NCBI GenBank assembly: GCA_029975645.1
Contig: JARKOU010000152.1
Coordinates: 1 to 52,986 of the forward strand
DNA: 52,986 nt
Source of the DNA: Actinomycetales bacterium
GTDB taxonomy: Bacteria; Actinomycetota; Actinomycetes; Actinomycetales; JAHECE01
Reading direction: 5' to 3'
Part shown: positions 39,136-47,802 of the stretch, piece by piece
How the letters are laid out: each line of letters starts with the position of its first letter
Numbering within the stretch: position 1 is the first letter of the stretch
Translations under genes and position numbers: made by a program
The notes under the pieces: generated by a model
The model's input: the letters and a program-made list of their open reading frames with translations, nothing else
Told to the model about the DNA's origin: nothing
The model's database searches: none

Positions 39136-40359
39136 ATGACTGGTTCCGGTAGCGGGGCAGACAAAGACGCGTCGAGGCTCATCCGCAGGGTGGTGAGTAA
39201 GGAACTGTGTTCGGGATGTGGCGCATGTGCCGCTCTCGATCCGAAGATCTCCATGCAATTGAATGCCGATGGCTATCTGCGACCGTTCGCGCCCGAAGAC
39301 CAGACGCTCTCGCTACAGGCCGACGAATTTCGCATGATCTGCCCCGGGCTGGGCCTGACGGCTCCCATGAAGTCGCAGTCGCAAGACCCGGTATTCGGGC
39401 GATACGTCACCGTATGGGCCGGATACGCCACAGACCCGGGAACGCGATTCAGCGGGGCGAGCGGCGGTGTACTGACCGCTCTCGAGCGCTGGCTGCTCGA
39501 GACCGGGAGGTCAAGCTCAGTGGTCGGTGCGCGTTCTCAGGCTACGAACCCGTTGATCACCGAGCCGGCACGGGTGGAGACTTCGGACGGCGTGACGGAA
39601 CTCGCGGGTTCTCGGTACGCCCCCGTCGCGGTGGCCAGCGTATTCAAGGCCCAGGGAGACACGACGGCGTGGTGTGGCAAGCCATGCGAGGTCGCGGCGA
39701 TCAGTTCGATGGAACGAATCGGAGGGGCCGAACACGGCTCGATCAAACTCTCCTTCTTCTGCGCCGGAGTACCGAGTCAAGATGCTACGGCGGAGTTTGC
39801 GAAGCAGGTCGCGAGCACCCCGGTCGAGATGCGGTACCGGGGCCAGGGCTGGCCAGGGAACATGTACGTCAGGGACGACGAAGGCACGGAGTACCAGGAG
39901 AGATACATTGACGCCTGGCACACGCGTCTCGGCCCGACCACGCAGTGGCGGTGCAAGCTCTGCGTTGACGGAACCGGCGAGTGGGCCGACATCGCCGCGG
40001 GCGACTACTGGATCCGAGACGATGCGGGCCAACCCACCTTCGAGGAAGCAGAGGGGGAGTCGGTGGTCATCGCCCGGACGCAGCGCGGAGATGCGCTCCT
40101 ACGGGAAGCGATCGCGGACGGTGTACTGACACTCCGTCCGATCGAGATGTCCGGCCTCGCTCAGATCCAACGGCACCAGTTCATCCGGCGGGTTAGTCTA
40201 GGTGCTCGATTGTTCACTGCGGGTCTCCTGGGAAAGGGTGTGCCCCACTATTCGGGGTTCGGGATCCTGCGGAGCACGCTACGCAACCCGGCTCAAAACG
40301 TGAAGGCGGGGGTCGGCACCTTCTGGCGGCTGACCTTCAAGCGCCTCCGATCAAGGTGA
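39136..40359 (+). CDS. FrhB-like Fe-S protein (coenzyme F420 hydrogenase/dehydrogenase beta subunit family), second copy
   Basis: 407 residues from ATG 39136. The Fe-S motif is LCSGCGAC (Cys25, 28, 31) with the fourth cysteine in MICPGL (Cys69). The FrhB domain has FSGASGGVLTALERWLL, WCGKPCEVAAISS, FFCAGVPSQ and CKLCVDGTGEWADIAAGDYW. It is clearly of the same family as 25155-26567 but divergent and shorter at the C-terminus. A flavin- or F420-dependent redox step on a sugar or a bound ketal is possible; no reaction is established. Last gene of the plus-strand set, followed by a hairpin. Confidence 0.85.
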   Translation: MTGSGSGADKDASRLIRRVVSKELCSGCGACAALDPKISMQLNADGYLRPFAPEDQTLSLQADEFRMICPGLGLTAPMKSQSQDPVFGRYVTVWAGYATDPGTRFSGASGGVLTALERWLLETGRSSSVVGARSQATNPLITEPARVETSDGVTELAGSRYAPVAVASVFKAQGDTTAWCGKPCEVAAISSMERIGGAEHGSIKLSFFCAGVPSQDATAEFAKQVASTPVEMRYRGQGWPGNMYVRDDEGTEYQERYIDAWHTRLGPTTQWRCKLCVDGTGEWADIAAGDYWIRDDAGQPTFEEAEGESVVIARTQRGDALLREAIADGVLTLRPIEMSGLAQIQRHQFIRRVSLGARLFTAGLLGKGVPHYSGFGILRSTLRNPAQNVKAGVGTFWRLTFKRLRSR

Positions 40360-40386
40360 TCGCAAATCTGAGCGGATTTCAGGGAC

Positions 40387-40404
40387 CTTCCGAACCCTCG
40401 GAGG
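40387..40404. terminator. Hairpin between convergent FrhB-like and wzx genes
   Basis: Two 7-nt arms, CTTCCGA (40387-40393) and TCGGAGG (40398-40404), pair with one G-U and enclose the loop ACCC. It lies in the 55-bp convergent gap, so it could stop transcription from both sides. No U-tract. Confidence 0.4.
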
Positions 40405-40414
40405 CGGACCCACA

Positions 40415-41713
40415 TCAGGAGCCGTTGGCCGCAGCGTCGCCGCGCCATAGTCCTCGCAGACCCTTGCGGAATGCGTGCGTTGTGGGGAGGATACCCCCGA
40501 CCCGAAGGCGGAGCGCCACCAGTTGGCCGATCAGGAGCAGAACGTATGAAACCGTAGATGCGAGTGCGGCACCGTTGGCTAGAAGCGTCGGACCGAGAAG
40601 GATGAGAAGGCCCATCCCTACTGCCAGCCCGGCAATTTGCAGCGTCGTCATCGCGGCACCCCGCCCTTGGGCGGCAAGCAGCATCGACGCTACGAAGCCG
40701 ACTGTCAAAGCAATTGACCCTGGAATCAGGATCAGGAACGCCGGGATCGAGTTGCGGAATTCCTCGCCAAACACGACCGGGATGGAAGGTGCAGCGACTG
40801 CCGCGAAAAGGAGGCAGGCGGGCACTACCACCGCTAGTGACTCGCGGATCGCCCGCTGGTTGATCGCCTGGGTCTCGCTCGCAGACGTGCTCGCCGCCGC
40901 GGCGCGGAAGTGGTCGGCTGCTAACGAATGTCCGAGCGCGAGCGGCAGCAGGGCGATGCTTGCGGCGATCGAGTAGTACCCCGCGGCTGTCGCGCCGATA
41001 AGGGGCAACACGACCACCTGGTCCAGCCTCGAAGACGCTGACTCGGCAATGACGCTGCCCGCATAGCGAGCGCCGTCGCGCAGCAGCGCGGGGCGCCCGG
41101 CACGGACTCCTCGTATGCCGACGCGGCAGAAAATCAGGCCCAGCGCGCCAGTTGTCACCGTTCCGAGCATGCTTGCGACCAAGACCGCCGGTGCGGTCAG
41201 CTCCTGGATCAGAGCAGTTGCCCAGACCATCACGAATGTAACCGCCGGCTGGGCAATACGCATCCAGAAAACCGCGCGGTATCGACCCATTCCTGTCAGG
41301 ATGCCCGCGTCGGTAGCCCAGCCGACGCTGACGGGGGTGAGCAGAAGTCCGAGGAAAGCACACAGTCGCAACTGTCGGTCGACGCCGGAGTAAATGGTCT
41401 CGATAAACAAGAAGGCGATGCCCACTGCTGGGATGATCGAGAGCAGTACAAGGTCACGTCCAGCGCGGACCGAGTCGGCGTCGATGCCGCTTGCAGATCG
41501 GCGACGGAGTTCGAGCGGCAGACCGAGGCCGAGGATCGTCGGTACGATCGCGAATGCGGCCAGGGCAGCCGCCGTCTCGCCGCGCCCGTCCGGCCCGATA
41601 CTACGAGCAATTACTGGGATCGTCATCAGTGTCAGCCCGTAGGCGATGCCGTTGGCGATGGAAATGTGCGCGGGAGTGTCATTGCGCAGGAGGCGGGACA
41701 GGGCCTTACGCAT
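40415..41713 (-). CDS. wzx: Wzx-type oligosaccharide flippase (MATE/MOP superfamily)
   Basis: 432 residues with about 12-14 hydrophobic segments and short charged loops, typical of polysaccharide flippases. Features include [25 protein letters not shown] at the N-terminus and the mid region [24 protein letters not shown], a common Wzx pattern. It would flip undecaprenyl-linked repeat units. ATG 41713 overlaps the stop of the acyltransferase by 8 bases; TTG 41725 is an alternative. Composition is lower in G+C than regions 1-4. Confidence 0.87.
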   Translation of the reverse strand: MRKALSRLLRNDTPAHISIANGIAYGLTLMTIPVIARSIGPDGRGETAAALAAFAIVPTILGLGLPLELRRRSASGIDADSVRAGRDLVLLSIIPAVGIAFLFIETIYSGVDRQLRLCAFLGLLLTPVSVGWATDAGILTGMGRYRAVFWMRIAQPAVTFVMVWATALIQELTAPAVLVASMLGTVTTGALGLIFCRVGIRGVRAGRPALLRDGARYAGSVIAESASSRLDQVVVLPLIGATAAGYYSIAASIALLPLALGHSLAADHFRAAAASTSASETQAINQRAIRESLAVVVPACLLFAAVAAPSIPVVFGEEFRNSIPAFLILIPGSIALTVGFVASMLLAAQGRGAAMTTLQIAGLAVGMGLLILLGPTLLANGAALASTVSYVLLLIGQLVALRLRVGGILPTTHAFRKGLRGLWRGDAAANGS

Positions 41714-42374
41714 GGTCCTGCGCAATCGCCTCCAGGAGTCGTTGACACTCAGTGGGTGGCAGCCTCCACGGCCGAGCCGCCAGCAGCGCCTCGCGCAGCG
41801 CTGGAGAAAGCCTCTTGCCCTTCTCCTTCGCAGGCACTCCCATCACGATCGCGAAATCCTCGACATCACGGGTCACGATCGCGCCGGCCCCTACGACCGC
41901 GCCCACGCCGATCCGAGTGCATCCAGGGAGGATCACAACATTCGCACCGATCCACGAATCGTCGTCGATCACGATTGCAGTCCTAGGCATATCGTGGGAC
42001 GGGCCGGAGAAGCGCAGAATCGGGTTGTACCAGTATGGGTGAAGTGACGCTGCGTCAATCGGATGGTGGGTGTTGTACCGACGCACGTTCGGGCCGATCG
42101 ACACGTAACGGCCGATCGTGGTCCCGGCTTGCGCCATCCCTGGGACCAGGAGCGAACCGTAACTGAAGGCGCCGACGTTGACGCCGTGGCAATCCTTCAG
42201 CAGCCGCCGAGTGGTCCCCGACCTTAGTTGACCGCCCTCAAGCCGCCAGATAACGGCCATCAGCGAACGTCGAAGGCTCTCTGGACCGAGACGATAGATG
42301 AGTGCCAGAACCCGGTTGATCGGGTGGTACCTCAACTCGGGCAAGGCGAACTCAGAGCGTTCCCTTGCGTTCAT
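41706..42374 (-). CDS. Hexapeptide-repeat sugar O-acyltransferase
   Basis: 222 residues from ATG 42374, preceded by GGGGAGTGGAG. The C-terminal left-handed beta-helix has [22 protein letters not shown] (catalytic His region), [20 protein letters not shown] and [23 protein letters not shown]. It would acetylate a sugar of the repeat unit with acetyl-CoA. Overlaps wzx, so the two are probably one transcript. Confidence 0.87.
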   Translation of the reverse strand: MNARERSEFALPELRYHPINRVLALIYRLGPESLRRSLMAVIWRLEGGQLRSGTTRRLLKDCHGVNVGAFSYGSLLVPGMAQAGTTIGRYVSIGPNVRRYNTHHPIDAASLHPYWYNPILRFSGPSHDMPRTAIVIDDDSWIGANVVILPGCTRIGVGAVVGAGAIVTRDVEDFAIVMGVPAKEKGKRLSPALREALLAARPWRLPPTECQRLLEAIAQDHA

Positions 42375-42808
42375 CTCCACTCCCCTTCTCACCGCGCGAA
42401 CCACGCGGCCAGTTCGTCCTCCATGAGGTCCACGGTGATGCGATGCCCACGGGCCTGTTGAGGTGCTGGAACGAGCCAACGCGACCGCAGAATGACACGT
42501 CACATTCCCCCGCAGCAAGCTCCTTCGTGCGTTGGCAGGCGCCGGGAAATCGTGTAGGTCCAATTTTGCGAGAAGCCCGACGGGCTCGGCCGGTGAAGGC
42601 TTTGCACAATCGAGCGCTTCGTCGAAGATTGCGCTCCAGCGCAGAGAATTGACTGGTCGACTGTAGCAATGGTACCGGATTGCCGCAGAGTGAACGTGCC
42701 TGACTCCAGGGCTCTCGACAGGCCTCGATCTCTCATGGGGTGGCCGCGCCGGGTGTGGTTGGTCTGACGGCGTGGTCTCGGACGGATTGCATTGAACTGC
42801 GAGCGGCA
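42375..42808. other. 434-bp gap with probable gene debris
   Basis: No intact gene was found. A minus-strand frame ending at TGA 42389-42391 encodes 36 residues that end [19 protein letters not shown], a natural-looking C-terminus 14 bp before the acyltransferase ATG. The frame is closed upstream by a stop at 42500-42502. A second minus frame at about 42500-42660 also looks protein-like ([18 protein letters not shown]). This fits the decayed 3' end of a lost operon gene. Confidence 0.4.
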
Positions 42809-44077
42809 TCACCGCGAGCCCCGAAGAGCAGGTCCGACGCCTTCGGAGGGACGAGTCCCTGCTCGCCGGCTCTGCATAGCACCGGTTCGTTCGGATCCAC
42901 CTTCGACATCAAGAGTTGCGGCCGCCAGAACCAATGCGAGGAAGGGGCTATTGAGGGTGACACCGTTGAAGAAGACAGTGAAGACTATGATTGCGAGACC
43001 CACAAAATGCTTGCTCGCTCGCAGAACCCGAAGGATCAAGGCGTAGTATACGATTGCGAGTATCCCCAGCTGGAAGAGAAGTTGTCCATGGACTGATAGG
43101 ATGCTATAACGCGAGACCGCGCCCGAGTAATCTGCCGCAGCAACGCTGAGGTTGGTTCGGCCAATCAAATCGGCCAACACGCTGGGCCACTCGTCAATCG
43201 CATGAGGTAGGCCACGATTCTCAAACAAAGCCCTAACGGGGTAGACGATGTCGACGAGCCGCGCCGCCACGCTGACATCGCGATTTACCAAGCCCGTCGG
43301 ATCCGTCGTGAGTCCCCTGAGGGTCCAGCTCAGACGGAGTTGAGGGGCAGAAATGACCATGAAGGTCAATCCCCCGATCGCCGTCAGAATGCCGATCAAC
43401 TTCTTCGGCAACGAGGTCGGATAGAAGCAGAGTAGGGTGACCAAAGCGTAGATTGATCCCACGCCGGAACGCGCCACGAGCACGGTGCCGAGAGTGGCGA
43501 CCAGGAGAATCCTCGACGAGCCTCCGAGTAGCGCAATTGCGATCGCAAGAAGGATCAGAGCGAACGCGAAATAGGCCGGTTCGGTGGCGAGCGACAAAGA
43601 CCCTCGACCCGCCGACATGATCAGCTTCTCTCTGCCGAAGGTCGCGAACGACGGCGCGAAGAGTTGCACCACCCCGATGGCTAGCCAGGTCCAGAAAAAC
43701 ACCTCCAACGCCCGTCGGAAGTTCTGAATCCCGTACCGGCGGGCTAGCAGGATCCAAGCAAGCGTTAATGGCGCAATAGCCAGGTATCCGTACAGCCCTC
43801 GTAGAATAATCCCGGAGGCCGAGCTGGCGAGAATGACTTGCAGCGCCGAGATGAATAGAGCGGCGACAAAGAGGGCTCCGACTGCCCGGTCGCTCCTCCG
43901 CAGGAGCCTGAAGTTGAGGCCGATTACGAGTATCGATACGACCAGCGGGTACGGCTGCACATCGCTCTGGGTGCCGACACCAAGCCACATTATGTACGGC
44001 GTCGTCAACACCAGTCCCGCGGCAAGGAGTCCAACGGGAATCGACCTGGTGGCCTCGCTTGCGATCTCGGGTTTCAT
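42809..44077 (-). CDS. wzy: Wzy-like O-antigen/capsule polymerase
   Basis: About 422 residues with ten or more predicted membrane segments and a large loop around residues 275-325 ([20 protein letters not shown]), the usual layout of Wzy polymerases. Family sequence identity is too low to name by motif, so the call rests on topology and on the adjacent wzx. It would join flipped repeat units outside the membrane. ATG 44077 is chosen; GTG 44089 is possible. Lower G+C than most genes here. The last ~30 residues are hydrophilic. Confidence 0.75.
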   Translation of the reverse strand: MKPEIASEATRSIPVGLLAAGLVLTTPYIMWLGVGTQSDVQPYPLVVSILVIGLNFRLLRRSDRAVGALFVAALFISALQVILASSASGIILRGLYGYLAIAPLTLAWILLARRYGIQNFRRALEVFFWTWLAIGVVQLFAPSFATFGREKLIMSAGRGSLSLATEPAYFAFALILLAIAIALLGGSSRILLVATLGTVLVARSGVGSIYALVTLLCFYPTSLPKKLIGILTAIGGLTFMVISAPQLRLSWTLRGLTTDPTGLVNRDVSVAARLVDIVYPVRALFENRGLPHAIDEWPSVLADLIGRTNLSVAAADYSGAVSRYSILSVHGQLLFQLGILAIVYYALILRVLRASKHFVGLAIIVFTVFFNGVTLNSPFLALVLAAATLDVEGGSERTGAMQSRRAGTRPSEGVGPALRGSR

Positions 44078-44105
44078 CCGACATCCCACATTCTTGAAGT
44101 TCGGA

Positions 44106-44136
44106 GCGATGAGGCTGTTGACGACGACCTCATCGC
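44106..44136. repeat. Perfect inverted repeat at the 3' end of the transposase
   Basis: Nine-nt arms GCGATGAGG (44106-44114) and CCTCATCGC (44128-44136) flank a 13-nt loop and cover the transposase stop codon (44130-44132). It may be a terminator that protects the insertion sequence or part of its end. Terminal repeats of the element were not identified. Confidence 0.5.
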
Positions 44137-46073
44137 GCGGTCCCCCAGACCTCCGACAGTCGGGTCCGTGTGGGAGTCTGATTGCCCCAGCCTTTGGCGA
44201 GGGTGTCGGTGATCGGCCGTGGTTCGCCGGGGATCTGGAGGGTCTCGTTCATCTCCTCGACGAGGAGGTCGAGGGCGCGGGCGAGGTGGGGTGAGATGGG
44301 GTGGTCGAGGGGAACGTCGATATTCTCGGGTGAGGTGAACGTCCCGGACGTGCCGCGCAGGATTGTGGTCCGGGTCAGGGCGCGGTATCCGTTCTCGTCG
44401 CGCAGGTAGGCGTTCAGCGCGGTGGCGAGGTGTGCTCGTCGTTGTTGGCCAGCAATCGCAGGACCATCTGCAGGGCCCGGCGGCGGGTTCGCAGCATGGC
44501 GCGCGTCGGCTCGGGGTCGATCTCGTTCGCGGGCAGCATCGCAGGGGTGGAGTCTCGTTTGACGTGCGATTCGGCAAGGGCCGCGGTGGCGCGGGTAATC
44601 CGCTGCTGGATCGTCGGGATCGCCTCGTCCTTGACCCTGATCGTCAGCGCTGGGGTCGGCTAGAAGGATGGCCAGTGTGCGTTCGGCGTCGGCGACCTCG
44701 TTCTCGGCGACGGCGAGGGCGGCGGCGGCCCTCTTGCGGGCCGGGTTGGGCACGGGCCGTGTGTTGGTCTCGATGTCGGCGAGGTAGTCCGCCATAGCGT
44801 CGGTCCCGAGGAGGTCGCTTGCGTTCTTGAACGCGCTTTCGATCCGCCACCGCGACTTCAACCTCCGAAATGGCGCGACCGGGCACACGGTGAGATCCGA
44901 CGTCAGGACCTGCATGGCAGGAGTCCCGTTCTCGAACCAGGTGATCTGCCGGGGCGATGCCGTACCCGTCGATGTGCACGGGCTCGTCCGCGTAGACCCG
45001 CGTCCGGGCGGGCGCCTCGACGGCATCTCGGGGCGTGGTGGCGCGTCTCGGGGCGTGGTGGCGACCAGGGGAAGGCGTGTCGGCGCGACCAGCGGGGCGC
45101 GGCGGTAGGCGACACAGTCAGCACCGGCGTCCCGGCACGCGGTGAACACCGACGGGTTGGCCCCGCCGCGGTCGAAAACGGCCAGGATCGGCGCGCCTGG
45201 CCCAGTGACCGCACGCCCCTCGGCCAGCGCGGGGGGCAGGGTCTTGGTCAGCCCGGACAGCTCACCACTGGTGAAGACCAGGGCCCGACCCCGGGAGTCG
45301 ACCACGTAGGTCACCCCCCGTCCGCTGGCGACGCGCCGGTGCTTGGCATCCCACCCCTTGCCTACGGGTTTCGCACCTGCGTACGGGACGAAGTGGTCGT
45401 CTACGCAGTAGGTCCCACTCGCGTCCGGGTCGGCTGCCAGTAGCGCGGTGGCCAGGACCCGCTGAAACGAAATGGAGTCGACGCGCTCGGCCATGGCGGC
45501 AAGCCGCGGGCGCGACGTCGACAGCGCTCGCATCCGGGCCAGGGCGCACAACGCCCCGGCCTGGCCGATCGCCAGGTTCTTGATGCCCTCCACCGTGCCC
45601 GCGCCGAGGGTGAACGCCATCGACGTGGCGGCCAGCACGGCCAAGTCGCTATTCCGGGCGCCCTCGTTGCCGGCAGCCCCCCCGAGCCGGGCGTCGATCT
45701 TCACGTCCGTCCAGCCCTGCGCCCGCCACCTGGCGGCCTGCTCCAACAACTCCGGGGTGAGTCTGCGCGGTCGGCCCCGATCTCGGACCAGACCGGCCGA
45801 GCCCTCGTCCCGGACGCGGCCCCGCAACTGCGACACATACGTCGGCGTCAGCCCGAACAACGTCGCGACATCCGTGCCCCTGAATCGCATGTTCGAGAAC
45901 GCCACCACCGCGACGTTCCGCATCCCCAGATCGGACGGCTCGAACGCAAACAACGCCCGAGCCCCAACCATCACCACCCGACGCCCCTCGACCTCCACCA
46001 AACGCAAGTGCGAGGCGTCCGGAACATCCGCCAGCTCCTGCAACGGCGACCGCCACCCTCTCAGACTAACCAT
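44130..46073 (-). pseudogene. Transposase of an insertion sequence, broken by several small insertions
   Basis: One long frame (647 codons) covers it, but parts are not transposase-like. The N-terminal helix-turn-helix is FRGTDVATLFGLTPTYVSQLRG. DDE-type residues are in YCVDDHFVPYAG, LAVFDRGG and RWRIESAFKNA. Natural protein runs in another frame for two stretches: VYADEPVHIDGYGIA (about 44950-45020) and KDEAIPTIQQRITRATAA (about 44440-44640). Each shift is undone downstream: a 20-bp tandem duplication plus one extra C, then one extra base plus an extra AC. The protein is therefore probably inactive. Family not assigned with certainty; the last motif resembles IS4-like enzymes. Confidence 0.8.
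45026..45063. repeat. 20-bp tandem duplication inside the transposase
   Basis: The 20-nt unit at 45026-45045 is repeated at 45046-45063 (18 of 20 nt). Removing one copy restores a natural reading, VATTPRDAVEAPARTRVYA, so the duplication is a loss-of-function mutation of the transposase. Confidence 0.85.
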
Positions 46074-46287
46074 GCTCGAGCCGCTTCCGCAGCGTCACCT
46101 CGGCATGCACACAGGTCACAGAACCGACACCATACGGCTGTCACAGATCTGGTGCCCGGTCCTCGATCGCTCTCAGCGGTGCCCGCCATCTGTCGGCTTC
46201 GCCACATAGGCGCGCCCGGGAGCGAGCAGTCTTGTGTGAGAGACTTGACCCCTATCTGAGGTCGTATCGTTCCTGGGGGAAAGTCGC

Positions 46288-47769
46288 ATGGAAATGCGCG
46301 AATACCTGTTGACCGTGCGGAAGCGCTGGGCGACGGTGGCTCTCATCACACTTCTCGCGACCGCGGGCGCGCTCGGTGTGACATTGCTCGCAACGCCCCA
46401 GTATGAAGCGACGACTCGACTGTTCTTCGCAGTTCAGGCGGGCGAGTCGGTTAGCGATCTCGCGCAAGGCTCGTCCTTCACAGAGAAGCAGATGAGCTCA
46501 TACGCTCAGGTCGCCAGGTCTCCCCTGGTACTTGAACCAGTGATCGACCAGCTCGGCCTTGACGTCGAGTTGACCCGGCTTACAAGTATGGTCCGCGCCA
46601 CGGTGCCACTAAACACGGTGATCCTTGAGGTGACCGCGACGAGTTCCGATCCAGACCAAGCAGCGCTGATCGCCAACGCCGTCGGTGTCCAGCTGTCTGA
46701 GACGGTCTCCGGTCTTTCTCCGGAGCGCCCCGACGGCTCGCAGGCGGTCCTTGCGACCACCCTGACACCCGCCACTGCTCCAGAAGCGCCGTCGTCCCCC
46801 AACGCCAAGCAGAACCTCGCGCTGGGACTCCTCTTTGGACTCGCGCTCGGCGTAGGCGTCGCCCTTCTACGGGAGAGTCTCGACACGAAGATCCGTTCTG
46901 AGCGGGATCTCGCAGCCGTGTCCGACCGCTCGCTGCTGGGTTCAATCGTGTTCGACCCCGAGGCGTCGACCCACCCCGTCGTGATGCAAGACGATCCCCA
47001 CGGGCAGCGTGCCGAGTCGATTCGCCGGCTTCGCACCAACCTGCAGTTTGTCGACATCGCCGACTCGCCCCACTCGATCGTCGTCACGTCCTCCGTCCCC
47101 GCGGAGGGCAAGACGACCACAGTGGTCAACCTCGCGATCGCCCTTGCCGATGCGGGCTCGCGTGTGGTTCTCGTGGATGCCGACCTGCGACGGCCCTCCG
47201 TCGCCAGGACCATGGGCCTTGAGGGGTCTGTGGGCCTGACGACCGTGCTCATCGGCCGCGCTGAGCTTTCCGACGTGGTCCAGCCCTGGAACCGGACGTC
47301 GCTCGACGTTCTCACGACGGGTCAGATCCCGCCTAACCCGAGCGAACTCCTCGGTTCGCATGCCATGGCGACGTTACTAGGGCAACTCACCCAGCAGTAC
47401 GACGTCGTGCTGATCGACAGCGCTCCGCTCCTCCCCGTCGCCGACACCGTGATCCTTAGCAAGATCGCTGGTGGCACTCTCATGGTGGTCGGCACGGACC
47501 GCATCCACAAGGACGAGTTGCGCTCCGCGCTCGAGGCCCTCGACGCGGTCGACGCCCACGTGCTCGGGCTGGTGCTCAACAAGGTCGAGGCACGCGAGAT
47601 GGGGTACTACGGCTACGGGTACACCTACTCAACCGACCGGAGCCAGAAGGATCCCGCCATTCCCGAGCCCCCGGTCGCGACGTCCGCTCGGGGCGAGGTC
47701 GAGTCATCGGCGGTCGCCGCGCCAGGCACACGACCCAGCGAGCCACTGACCACCCGCCGGGCACGCTAG
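46288..47769 (+). CDS. wzc: Polysaccharide co-polymerase fused to tyrosine autokinase (Wzc/CpsCD type)
   Basis: 493 residues. A Wzz-type domain with helices at residues ~15-38 and ~170-195 is followed by a BY-kinase. The kinase has Walker A PAEGKTTTVVNLA (Lys275), Walker A' VLVDADLRRP (Asp297, Asp299) and Walker B VLIDSAPLL (Asp377). The C-terminal tail holds a tyrosine cluster, YYGYGYTY (residues 440-447), the site of autophosphorylation in this family. It controls chain length and export with Wzx/Wzy. Its likely phosphatase is encoded at 34449. ATG 46288 follows GGGGGAAAG. The promoter would lie just after the transposase remnant. Confidence 0.92.
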   Translation: MEMREYLLTVRKRWATVALITLLATAGALGVTLLATPQYEATTRLFFAVQAGESVSDLAQGSSFTEKQMSSYAQVARSPLVLEPVIDQLGLDVELTRLTSMVRATVPLNTVILEVTATSSDPDQAALIANAVGVQLSETVSGLSPERPDGSQAVLATTLTPATAPEAPSSPNAKQNLALGLLFGLALGVGVALLRESLDTKIRSERDLAAVSDRSLLGSIVFDPEASTHPVVMQDDPHGQRAESIRRLRTNLQFVDIADSPHSIVVTSSVPAEGKTTTVVNLAIALADAGSRVVLVDADLRRPSVARTMGLEGSVGLTTVLIGRAELSDVVQPWNRTSLDVLTTGQIPPNPSELLGSHAMATLLGQLTQQYDVVLIDSAPLLPVADTVILSKIAGGTLMVVGTDRIHKDELRSALEALDAVDAHVLGLVLNKVEAREMGYYGYGYTYSTDRSQKDPAIPEPPVATSARGEVESSAVAAPGTRPSEPLTTRRAR

Positions 47770-47802
47770 TCTCCGCACGGAGCGCACCCGTCGGGATTCC
47801 GC

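Noticed and set aside
43233-44084. Alternative minus-strand frame starting [11 protein letters not shown] over the polymerase
   Set aside because: It lacks the regular hydrophobic segments of the polymerase frame and ends without a domain.
44095-46190. Terminal inverted repeats of the insertion sequence
   Set aside because: Only an imperfect match (GAGCGATGAGG against GAGCGATCGAGG) was found by eye and no target duplication, so element ends are not annotated.
46230-46287. Promoter TTGACC...TATCGT before wzc
   Set aside because: The spacer is only 14 nt; too weak to list as a feature, although a promoter must lie nearby.
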